A stretch of 16,089 nt of DNA from Dehalococcoidia bacterium. GTDB lineage: Bacteria; Chloroflexota; Dehalococcoidia; SZUA-161; SpSt-899. The stretch's first letter is position 1, and each line of letters opens with the position of its first letter. A program made the translations under genes and the position numbers. Below are positions 1-4,615 of the stretch, one piece after another. The notes under the pieces were generated by a model. That model saw only the letters and a program-made list of their open reading frames with translations, made no database searches and was not told the origin of the DNA. The DNA lies in assembly GCA_023271485.1 (NCBI GenBank), contig JALPXT010000021.1:1-16089 (forward strand), read 5' to 3'.

Positions 1-64
1 CTGCTACAACTAACACAATAAGCACTAAAAGTATTATCCCTGATATTCTTAATCCTTTATTCAA
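1..64 (-). CDS. N-terminus of a membrane or secreted protein (partial)
   Basis: A minus-strand frame starts at a TTG (64-62), eight bases after a purine-rich Shine-Dalgarno (GGGGGA), and stays open to the window edge. The 21 visible residues are a short basic start (NKGLR) followed by an unbroken hydrophobic run (GIILLVLIVLVVA), which is a signal peptide or first membrane helix. An in-frame TAA lies shortly upstream and no ATG is available, so TTG is the only reasonable start. It overlaps the end of the preceding 51-residue ORF by eight bases, suggesting coupled translation. Too little is visible to name a family. Confidence 0.45.
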   Translation of the reverse strand, partial: MNKGLRISGIILLVLIVLVVA

Positions 65-212
65 ATTTTTCTTCCCCCTTTTTTAACAACACTCCTCTAA
101 ACATCATACTGAAACAGTGTTCAACCAAACGATTCTTCCGTTCATTAGATATGTCTTTTTCATACTTGGCGTTCCTGTATTGCAATATATCACTCTTCTT
201 ATCGATATTCAT
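57..212 (-). CDS. Small hypothetical protein, 51 residues
   Basis: An ATG (212-210) opens a 51-codon frame ending in TAA. The product is charged and lysine/glutamate-rich (starts MNIDKKSDILQYRNAKYEKD, ends KKGEEKFE) with no membrane helix; the composition looks coding rather than random. No convincing Shine-Dalgarno precedes the ATG. The frame is the same as that of the 302-residue membrane protein just upstream and is separated from it only by the TAG at 242-240. It could therefore be a separate small gene or a C-terminal extension cut off by a stop mutation. It overlaps the following TTG-started ORF. No family recognised. Confidence 0.35.
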   Translation of the reverse strand: MNIDKKSDILQYRNAKYEKDISNERKNRLVEHCFSMMFRGVLLKKGEEKFE

Positions 213-239
213 AATAAGTAAAAACAGGTCAGTGGTTTT

Positions 240-1148
240 CTATTGCCCTTGAATCTTAGGCGAAGCGATATCCCTCCCTGTATATTTGCTTTCATTAATG
301 TTCTTAAATATTAGAACTGTGCAAAGAATCGCTATTGCATTGAATAAAGGAATAATTACTATTCCCGGTCCTACGTCCACTCCTATAAAACTCATTCCGA
401 TTACCTTTGCTGTAAGTGCTGTCATTAATATTGATAGAAAGACCAAATAAATAGGGGCGAGTAAGTACCCAAGAACTTTTTTCTTTATCAATAACATGCC
501 ACTCAAAAATGAGGCAGGCAGAAAAATAGATAAGTCCAGTCCTTGTACAATCAGCGTGGTATAGTGTTCTAATTCTACCGGATAGATTGAACCGTCTATC
601 AGTGGTGGGATAATTGTTTCAAACCACATCAGCCCAATTATGATTGAATTGAATACTAAAAAGCCACCAACCGGTATCACAGGCAACTTCTGACTAAAAT
701 ATGGCTTTAAGTTCGTTAATTCGAATGAGAATAAAGACAAAATAAAGGCGTAAAAACTTGCCGACGTAAGAGTAACCCAGACGAGAAACAGTTCATTAAA
801 CGTTCCCATACACAGGTAGAAAAGGTACGTTAGCAGGAAATATCCTAAAGTTCCGGTAAAGAGGAATTTTGCTTTTAAAGAATCTTTCCCTGCCAATAAG
901 AACGATAACATAAGCAATGGGATGCCAATAAATAATGTTACATAATCATGTGCAATACCTTGTACTGCCAGCTCTGATGACATATGACGGTAAAATCCTA
1001 TTCCATGGATCGTTACGATTTCTCCGCGGATCGATTCATGCTCAAATTCACCCGGCCCATGCTGTGATAGTATTCCTGCTAATGTGGCAACAAGTGATAA
1101 GGCAACAATACAGATGACCAGTATGCCAATCGATTTTCTAAACCTCAT
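240..1148 (-). CDS. Polytopic membrane protein, 302 residues, unknown function
   Basis: The ATG at 1148 opens a 302-residue protein with about seven or eight hydrophobic helices (roughly residues 7-28, 68-88, 93-113, 118-143, 157-176, 200-220, 227-247, 260-282). A non-membrane stretch between helices 1 and 2 (about 30-66) is rich in His and Glu (GEFEHESIRGE, IHGIGFYRHMS) and probably lies outside the membrane. The C-terminus is short and polar. I know this only as the type of uncharacterised membrane protein found in accessory regions of anaerobes and assign no function. It is the main gene of integron cassette 4, in the same orientation as the other cassettes, and is AT-richer than the cobalamin genes. 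The Shine-Dalgarno is weak (GGCGG, about nine bases upstream). Confidence 0.8.
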   Translation of the reverse strand: MRFRKSIGILVICIVALSLVATLAGILSQHGPGEFEHESIRGEIVTIHGIGFYRHMSSELAVQGIAHDYVTLFIGIPLLMLSFLLAGKDSLKAKFLFTGTLGYFLLTYLFYLCMGTFNELFLVWVTLTSASFYAFILSLFSFELTNLKPYFSQKLPVIPVGGFLVFNSIIIGLMWFETIIPPLIDGSIYPVELEHYTTLIVQGLDLSIFLPASFLSGMLLIKKKVLGYLLAPIYLVFLSILMTALTAKVIGMSFIGVDVGPGIVIIPLFNAIAILCTVLIFKNINESKYTGRDIASPKIQGQ

Positions 1149-1213
1149 GATTCAATTCCGCCATTTGCTATTTATTCTAAATAATACCGCAAGCAAGAAA
1201 GATGTATTATTAT

Positions 1214-1296
1214 GGCGTATAACGTTCTCGGTGTTTGCGAAGCCCGTAAGGGTTTGGGCGAGCGATAGCGAACCAGATACCCGCCTGTTACCTGCC
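1214..1296 (-). repeat. attC-like site A (after toxin-antitoxin cassette)
   Basis: Minus strand: R''-like GGCAGGTAAC (1296-1287) and R'-like GTTATACGCC (1223-1214) bound an 83-bp structured element. Two inner hairpins are visible (a GGG/CCC pair around GTAA near 1243-1252, and a GCGATAGC-centred one near 1259-1271), with the CCCAAA and GCTTCG segments shared with sites B and C. The outer stem (GGCGGGTATCTGG against CAAACACCG) is only partly complementary, so this copy is decayed. R'' does not match the R' present here, but does match (9/10) the start of its own cassette at 1914-1905, as expected if each half comes from a different cassette. Confidence 0.6.
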
Positions 1297-1312
1297 GTGC
1301 GTCCAAAAAGGC

Positions 1313-1573
1313 TCAAACCACGCTGGTTTCTACTTCGTACTTTATAAGGGGAACGGATATAGTAGGGGCCATGTCTATGCGCTTACTATCCTTAAGGAGT
1401 ACAGCGATATGTTCTCCTACCTGTGCATTGACAACTTTTTCACCACATTTAGGACATACCCCGGCTGGAGCATTTTCAATTACTACCAACCTGCCCTTAA
1501 TCCAGAAGTCTTGTTGAATATTCCTCTCCTGAAGTGGTGTGTTACAGATTTCGCATTCTCCATAGTTATACAT
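1313..1573 (-). CDS. YgiT-type (MqsA-like) zinc-finger antitoxin
   Basis: An 86-residue protein with two CxxC pairs (C7/C10 in GECEIC, C40/C43 in VCPKC), the zinc-binding pattern of the N-terminal half of MqsA/YgiT antitoxins. Between them is the strand segment typical of the family (KGRLVVIENAPAGVCPKCGE). It lacks the C-terminal helix-turn-helix of full-length MqsA, as many short YgiT-type proteins do, so DNA binding is not assured. I chose the ATG at 1573 because a strong GGGAGG sits eight bases upstream; a GTG three codons earlier is part of that leader. It lies 21 bases after the stop of the DUF4258-type toxin gene, giving the toxin-first order seen in mqsRA. Expected role: neutralise the toxin by direct contact. 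Confidence 0.8.
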   Translation of the reverse strand: MYNYGECEICNTPLQERNIQQDFWIKGRLVVIENAPAGVCPKCGEKVVNAQVGEHIAVLLKDSKRIDMAPTISVPLIKYEVETSVV

Positions 1574-1594
1574 TCTTATCACCTCCCGAAATAC

Positions 1595-1852
1595 TCATAG
1601 AGCATATACCGTTATAAAGAGTAACTTACCTGTGCCCTTGATCCTGCAAATGATACCAATCTCTCTTCCATCAACGGCTCGGCCTACAATTTCATAACGT
1701 ATGCCTCTGGCATCCTGTGTAAATTTCCGTCTAATCTTGCCTGTCGCTATTGCTCTTTTGACGTCTGTAAGTTCAAGTTCGTCTGCTGTCATCTCTTCAA
1801 AGAAGTGTGGTATTGCAAATTCATATCTGCGTATTTTACGAACTATACTCAG
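1595..1852 (-). CDS. DUF4258-type toxin, probable non-AUG start
   Basis: The frame has the family's hallmarks: an acidic helix with HFFEEM, then DVKRAIATGKI, a strand RYEIVGRAVDGREIGII, and the closing FITVYAL (compare the 'G...DGR......IITVY' ending of DUF4258 proteins). The first ATG (1792) would cut off the N-terminal helix containing PHFFEEM. The frame stays open upstream with no ATG or GTG, to a perfect GAGGAG Shine-Dalgarno at 1866-1861. Seven to eight bases downstream is CTG (1852-1850), preceded by ATT (1855-1853). Starting there gives about 85 residues, normal for the family. I annotate CTG; ATT is the alternative. Predicted to be an RNase-like or otherwise inhibitory toxin paired with the zinc-finger protein downstream. 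Family assignment is fairly sure, the start less so. Confidence 0.7.
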   Translation of the reverse strand: MSIVRKIRRYEFAIPHFFEEMTADELELTDVKRAIATGKIRRKFTQDARGIRYEIVGRAVDGREIGIICRIKGTGKLLFITVYAL

Positions 1853-1862
1853 AATATTACCT

Positions 1863-1896
1863 CCTCATATCCCATAATTCTACACACCTCATATCC
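1863..1896 (-). promoter_or_regulatory. Paired direct repeat upstream of toxin start, overlapping its SD
   Basis: The ten-base sequence GGATATGAGG occurs twice on the minus strand (1896-1887 and 1872-1863), 24 bases apart, in the short leader between the cassette end and the toxin start. The second copy overlaps the Shine-Dalgarno. Toxin-antitoxin operons often repress themselves at repeats in this position, so it may be an operator or translational control site. The repeat is seen; the role is a guess. Confidence 0.3.
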
Positions 1897-1904
1897 ATAA
1901 GCAT

Positions 1905-2001
1905 GGCAGATAACGTTTTGCGGACATACGAAGTTGGCGAGCGAAGTGAGCAAATTTGGGTTGAGGCGTAAGCCGAAGCCGTATGTCCGCTGTTATACGC
2001 A
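1905..2001 (-). repeat. attC-like site B (after 2TM cassette)
   Basis: Minus strand: R''-like GCGTATAAC (2000-1992), then a single A, a perfect outer stem (GCGGACATACG at 1990-1980 pairing with CGTATGTCCGC at 1930-1920), a five-base spacer AAAAC, and R'-like GTTATCTGCC (1914-1905). Inside the outer stem are two hairpins (one centred on GGCTTACGCC, one on GCTCACTTCGCTCGC) separated by CCCAAATT. R'' is complementary to the beginning of its own cassette (TGCGTATAAC at 2414), not to the R' next to it. Confidence 0.7.
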
Positions 2002-2413
2002 GCGAACGATAGTGAGCATAGTCGGCGAAGGGACGCCATTATTTCTTCATCTCCCTTGCCCTATATTCCGCTTTAGCTTCTCTTTCCTTAAGTTCTTTTT
2101 CCAACCAACGAACACCAAATAGGTAGTGCATTGATATTCCAATTCCCCAACCTATAAGCGGGTAAAAGAACCAAATCTCCTCTGGGGAATATATGAAGTT
2201 AATAGCTATCAACATAGCATTAACCAAAACATACACTACCAAATGAACCAAAAACCCTCTTTTCTCCTCTTCTTTCCTTATTTCTCTGTATGCTTTTTTG
2301 TATTCTTCCAGGGATATTTCCTGTGTCATTTTGTTCTTACCTCCTTTCATAGATTATTTTTTCCAATTTAAATATTTTGTTTTCAAATGCGTCCCGAAGC
2401 CGATTGCGTATAA
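1914..2413 (-). mobile_element. Integron gene cassette 2 (2TM protein)
   Basis: A 500-bp unit on the minus strand from TTATACGCAATC (first base 2413) to the G of R' at 1914. Its start, GTTATACGCA, is the perfect reverse complement of TGCGTATAAC (2001-1992), which opens its own attC: 10 of 10. It holds one gene with its own strong Shine-Dalgarno but no obvious promoter. Between the gene's stop and the attC is a 38-base stretch with a small GGCG...CGCC inverted repeat. Confidence 0.65.
2039..2329 (-). CDS. 2TM domain-containing small membrane protein
   Basis: A 96-residue protein that fits the 2TM domain family: a charged N-terminal helix (EEYKKAYREIRKEEEKR), helix 1 (about residues 27-46, FLVHLVVYVLVNAMLIAINF), a short loop with WFFYP, helix 2 (about 53-72) carrying the family signature PLIGWGIGISMHYL, and a highly charged C-terminal coiled-coil-like tail. 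Family members occur as accessory modules or fused to sensor proteins; their function is not established. I chose ATG 2329 because AAAGGAGGT lies nine bases upstream; an ATG seven codons earlier overlaps that Shine-Dalgarno. It is the only gene of cassette 2 and points the same way as the other cassette genes. Confidence 0.85.
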   Translation of the reverse strand: MTQEISLEEYKKAYREIRKEEEKRGFLVHLVVYVLVNAMLIAINFIYSPEEIWFFYPLIGWGIGISMHYLFGVRWLEKELKEREAKAEYRAREMKK

Positions 2414-2490
2414 CGTTTTGCGGATAAAAGAAGTTGCCGAAGGCAATTTGGGGAAATCTTTGATTTCCCTTTTATCCGCTGTTGTGCGAA
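2404..2490 (-). repeat. attC-like site C (after cassette 1)
   Basis: This is the cleanest copy. Minus strand: TTCGCACAAC (2490-2481), single A, an 11-bp perfect outer stem (GCGGATAAAAG pairing with CTTTTATCCGC), spacer AAAAC, then GTTATACGCAA (2414-2404). Within the stem are two perfect hairpins, GGAAATC-AAA-GATTTCC and TTGCC-TTC-GGCAA, joined by CCAAA, so the folded strand is a three-way junction. The left box is complementary to the start of its own cassette at 3079, not to the adjacent R'. Confidence 0.7.
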
Positions 2491-3078
2491 GTACATTACA
2501 TATTAGATATTTTAATTTTACATCCAGTTTGCAGGTTTTTTTAAAAGAGAAAGTAACTGGCCATAAACCCTAATATTAGAGTATAGATAATCATTTCAAA
2601 TTGAAACCTCAAAAAAGCGGACTTTTTGAAAAAACGTTCTTTCATGTATACGGACCCCTCGATAGTGTCGGGACAGGGAGCGGCACAGGCAAGATGGGTA
2701 TAGACAAACATCAAACCTACCAAAAAAGCAAATCGTAGACCAAAAGTCATTTCCCCCAATGGAGCCAATATCGGGTATAAGACTACGGACATCAACAGAC
2801 CCCGCAGTAGTTGTGATGGGACGAGCCACTTCAGTACATGTTTGCGTTCATCTTCAACCGACATGTCTCTTAGATAATCCATTAACCGCTTCTTTCCTTC
2901 GTATATATCCTTACTTATACGGTAAGCCAGCATGCCAGCCAACATGTATGCCACTGTATGGATTAATATGAACCAAAAACTGAAAACTAAGTATTCCATT
3001 TTGTTATCCTCCTTTTTTTCTTCTCCTTAATCATGTCTTAACTTTACAGCTATCTTAAAAGATATGTATTTCGCACAA
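2414..3078 (-). mobile_element. Integron gene cassette 1 (four-helix membrane protein)
   Basis: A 665-bp unit on the minus strand, first after the candidate attI. Its start, GTTGTGCGAA (3079-3070, counting the shared G), is the perfect reverse complement of TTCGCACAAC (2490-2481), which opens its own attC: 10 of 10. This sets both ends. The 70-base leader before the gene contains a TATCTT/AAGATA palindrome and an A/G-rich stretch. In an integron the cassette next to attI is normally the latest arrival. Confidence 0.65.
2541..2999 (-). CDS. Small polytopic membrane protein, 152 residues, unknown
   Basis: Four hydrophobic segments are visible: about residues 4-26, 63-82, 86-105 and 134-152. 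Between helices 1 and 2 is a charged cytoplasmic-type loop (KDIYEGKKRLMDYLRDMSVEDERKH). After helix 3 comes a distinctive CAAPCPDTIEGSVYMKERFF (105-124) with two cysteines. The ATG at 2999 is preceded by AAAGGAGG at a good distance, so translation is well supported. I do not recognise the family. It is the sole gene of integron cassette 1, in first position, where expression from a promoter on the attI side would be strongest. AT-rich compared with the cobalamin genes. Confidence 0.8.
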   Translation of the reverse strand: MEYLVFSFWFILIHTVAYMLAGMLAYRISKDIYEGKKRLMDYLRDMSVEDERKHVLKWLVPSQLLRGLLMSVVLYPILAPLGEMTFGLRFAFLVGLMFVYTHLACAAPCPDTIEGSVYMKERFFKKSAFLRFQFEMIIYTLILGFMASYFLF

Positions 3079-3091
3079 CGTGTACTTATTG

Positions 3092-3111
3092 GCGAACTAG
3101 TTCGTTTATCC
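3092..3111. repeat. Direct repeat copy 1 (candidate integrase-binding site)
   Basis: Plus strand GCGAACTAGTTCGTTTATCC, 18 of 20 bases identical to the copy at 3131-3150, which begins 39 bases later. This copy also contains the perfect palindrome CGAACTAGTTCG. It lies 13 bases from the cassette 1 crossover. Confidence 0.7.
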
Positions 3112-3130
3112 ACCCCAATAGGGATGTAAT

Positions 3131-3150
3131 GCGAACTCCTTCGTTTATCC
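3131..3150. repeat. Direct repeat copy 2 (candidate integrase-binding site)
   Basis: Plus strand GCGAACTCCTTCGTTTATCC; differs from copy 1 only at two central bases (CC for AG), which breaks the palindrome. Located between copy 1 and the end of the integrase remnant. Confidence 0.7.
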
Positions 3151-3178
3151 TCGACTCTTGGCGTAGTAACTCCGCGGA

Positions 3179-3373
3179 TCATCCCTCTCCTGCTTCCGCA
3201 TGCGTCAAGCTCAGCGTATCCAAGGGACTCCGAATCCGGCCGAGGTCGCGTTGACTCACGTGAGTATAGATCTCAGTAGCCTTGGAACTCTTGTGTCCGA
3301 GCAGCTCTTGAATGTATCTCAAGTCCGTGCCTGACTCCAGCAGATGCGTCGCAAATGAATGACGCAGGATCAT
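3179..3373 (-). pseudogene. Truncated tyrosine recombinase, IntI-like C-terminus
   Basis: The 64 residues are the end of a tyrosine recombinase catalytic domain. They keep the box II arginine (R4 in LRHSFATHLLE), the LLGH histidine (H27) and the nucleophile tyrosine (Y36 in EIYTHVS). The tail LGRIRSPLDTL resembles the IntI ending (for IntI1, GVRSPLDAL), favouring an integron-integrase-type protein over a plain XerC/D. Missing are the N-terminal DNA-binding domain, the first arginine, the lysine and the box II histidine (position -3 from R4 reads Met). Upstream the frame hits TAG six codons before, and the sequence no longer resembles a recombinase, so the gene is cut off at about 3374. Its 3' end faces the array, the orientation described for the Treponema denticola integrase. 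Not expected to be catalytic. Its GC resembles the cobalamin genes, not the cassettes. Confidence 0.8.
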
Positions 3374-3386
3374 CTGTATTTTCTAC

Positions 3387-3415
3387 ATGCTAGCACTATC
3401 ATCATCCTTTGTCAA
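3387..3415 (-). promoter_or_regulatory. Sigma70-type promoter facing the cassette array
   Basis: On the minus strand, TTGACA (3415-3410) matches the -35 consensus exactly, followed by a 17-base spacer and TAGCAT (3392-3387; 4 of 6 against TATAAT). Transcription would start near 3380, just before the truncated integrase, and run through it and the direct repeats into cassette 1. It lies in the 123-base gap after cobD. Possible roles are a Pc-like promoter for the array, or the original promoter of whatever was replaced when the integrase lost its 5' end. Confidence 0.5.
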
Positions 3416-3428
3416 GCGGAAGCTAGGC

Positions 3429-3451
3429 AAAAACGGGCGTGGGCACTCCCC
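3429..3451 (-). terminator. Possible weak terminator after cobD
   Basis: Minus strand: GGGGAGTGCCCACGCCC followed by G and five T's, 46-68 bases downstream of the cobD stop. Only a short GC stem can form, so it would be weak, but the position (end of the operon, before the new promoter) fits. No better hairpin is visible between 3374 and 3496. Confidence 0.25.
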
Positions 3452-3496
3452 AGAAATGTTGCCATTAAACATCATCCATGCGGAGCACCTTTGGCA

Positions 3497-4615
3497 TCAA
3501 TATTGACCAATACCGGCACCTGATTCCCCCTCACGCTTCAGCGATTCTATAGTAGCGATGAGCTTCCGGCACTCAGGCATGGTCCGCGGCGCGATACGGA
3601 TATACTCGGGCAGGCCAAAGGAAGTGCAATCGCGAACCAGGATACCGTGTCTGAGTAGGGCGGTGCGGACGGCTTTGGCATTGGCTACTTTTACCAGGAA
3701 AAAATTGGTACTCGATGGAACCAGGGTAAAGTCGAGCCGGTGAAGCTCCTCGATCAGGAACTGCCTTGCTTGACTGATCTTTGACTCACACTGCTTTAGA
3801 TACTCAGTATTCTTCAGAGCGATAACCCCCGCCTCCTGGGCCACTACATTGACATTCCACGGGGGACAGACCTTGCGCAGGCTCTGGATAATCTCCTCAC
3901 CAGCGATGGCGTAGCCCAAACGCAGCCCGGCTAGAGAATAGTCCTTGGTCATGGAACAGAGAATTATCACGTTGCCTCGGGAAATGAGGTCGGTAGAGGA
4001 CCACCTCCCCTCGGTAAAGGCGATGTATGCCTCATCCAGGATGAGCAGACTATCCCCACAGGAATCTAAAACCATCTCAATCTCCGGCCGGGAAAGGTAT
4101 TGACCAGTGGGATTATTGGGATGACAGATAAAAGTCCCTCGGGGACGATGTTGCCTGATAATACTTGTCGTCTCCTCCAGCCTCAGGGCGAAGCAGTCTT
4201 CAGCCTTTGCCCATTGTTTAAGAACCTCGGCGCCGAGCATCCGGCAGGCAACCTCATATTCACCAAAGGTCGGTTCAAGGATCAATACTGAATCGCCACG
4301 TCCAAAGTAAGCCATAGCGATGAGCCGGATGAGTTCCATGGAGCCGCTTCCGACCAGGATGTTGTTCGGAGCCACCCCTAATTGTTCCGAAAGGCACTGC
4401 CTGAGTTCGGTTGCCTCTGAATCAGGATAGCGGTCAATGGCGATGCCGCTGAAGATTTTCTCTATCCCTGGTGGAGGCATGAAGGGATTCGAGTTGACAC
4501 TAAAGTCAATAACCTCCTCCGGAGTAAGGTTCATAGCCCTCAACTCAGCATAATCAGGTCCGCCGTGGGGACAGACTTTCAGGTTTTCCACCTCGGGTTT
4601 AGGTCGCAAAGACAA
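3497..4615 (-). CDS. cobD: L-threonine-O-3-phosphate decarboxylase
   Basis: PLP-dependent fold-type I enzyme that decarboxylates L-threonine phosphate to (R)-1-amino-2-propanol phosphate, the linker CbiB attaches to cobyric acid. Seen: CPHGGPDY near the N-terminus (15-22), FSVNSNPFMPPP (38-49), PNNPTG (166-171), DEAY (194-197), the PLP lysine K224 in SMTKDYSLAGLRLGYA, and the carboxylate-binding arginine in IRIAPR (about R344). The N-terminus and MPPP motif separate it from histidinol-phosphate aminotransferase, its nearest relative. Length (372) is normal for the enzyme without an extra domain. The start is TTG (4615-4613), supported by GTAGGAGGG eight bases upstream, and overlaps the end of cbiB by 17 bases. 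It is the last gene of the operon. Confidence 0.92.
   Translation of the reverse strand: MSLRPKPEVENLKVCPHGGPDYAELRAMNLTPEEVIDFSVNSNPFMPPPGIEKIFSGIAIDRYPDSEATELRQCLSEQLGVAPNNILVGSGSMELIRLIAMAYFGRGDSVLILEPTFGEYEVACRMLGAEVLKQWAKAEDCFALRLEETTSIIRQHRPRGTFICHPNNPTGQYLSRPEIEMVLDSCGDSLLILDEAYIAFTEGRWSSTDLISRGNVIILCSMTKDYSLAGLRLGYAIAGEEIIQSLRKVCPPWNVNVVAQEAGVIALKNTEYLKQCESKISQARQFLIEELHRLDFTLVPSSTNFFLVKVANAKAVRTALLRHGILVRDCTSFGLPEYIRIAPRTMPECRKLIATIESLKREGESGAGIGQY

Larger units (their letters stand above)
1..1222 (-). mobile_element. Integron cassette 4 (partial, runs off left edge)
   Basis: The fourth cassette begins on the minus strand at the crossover in the R' box GTTATACGCC (1223-1214), just after the toxin-antitoxin cassette. 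It holds the 302-residue membrane protein and two short ORFs. The model predicts that its own attC starts with GGCGTATAAC on the minus strand. I find no such sequence between 1 and 240, so the cassette either continues beyond the window or has lost its attC. The 5' boundary is well supported; the other end is unknown. Confidence 0.5.
1223..1913 (-). mobile_element. Integron gene cassette 3 (toxin-antitoxin)
   Basis: On the minus strand the unit runs from TTATCTGCC (first base 1913) to the G of the R' box at 1223, 691 bp. Its first bases (with the preceding G: GTTATCTGCC) are the reverse complement, at 9 of 10 positions, of GGCAGGTAAC, which opens its own attC at 1296. It contains a toxin and antitoxin gene in cassette orientation. 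TA pairs are well-known passengers of integron arrays and are thought to stabilise them. Confidence 0.6.
3070..3150 (-). other. Candidate integron attI site
   Basis: Between the integrase remnant and the first cassette gene. The crossover point lies inside CACG^TTGTGC on the minus strand (3079/3078), fixed by the complementarity of cassette 1's two ends. Upstream of it are two direct repeats of about 20 bp, similar to the integrase-binding repeats DR1/DR2 that flank the core of attI1. The position (integrase gene, repeats, core, first cassette) is right for attI. There is no gene in 3080-3178. Not proven: attI sites share little sequence between integrons. Confidence 0.5.

Noticed and set aside
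1084..1347. Plus-strand 87-codon frame across attC site A
   Set aside because: It spans the stem-loop repeat and overlaps two minus-strand genes, and its residues show no family pattern.
1857..2039. Minus-strand 60-codon frame through attC site B
   Set aside because: Low-complexity translation of the hairpins, no Shine-Dalgarno, lies in the non-coding space between two cassettes.
1214..2490. Reading the three structured repeats as MITEs or REP-type palindromes
   Set aside because: No target-site duplications are seen and the two ends of one copy can mismatch, whereas ends of neighbouring gene-containing units match. The integron model explains this better; the palindrome model is kept only as the fallback.
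3000..3069. Promoter for cassette 1 in its leader
   Set aside because: A TTGTGC ... TAAGAT pair exists but with a 15-base spacer and weak boxes; not strong enough to annotate.
3092..3150. CRISPR-like array from the two 20-bp repeats
   Set aside because: Only two copies with a 19-base gap, no further units and no cas genes.
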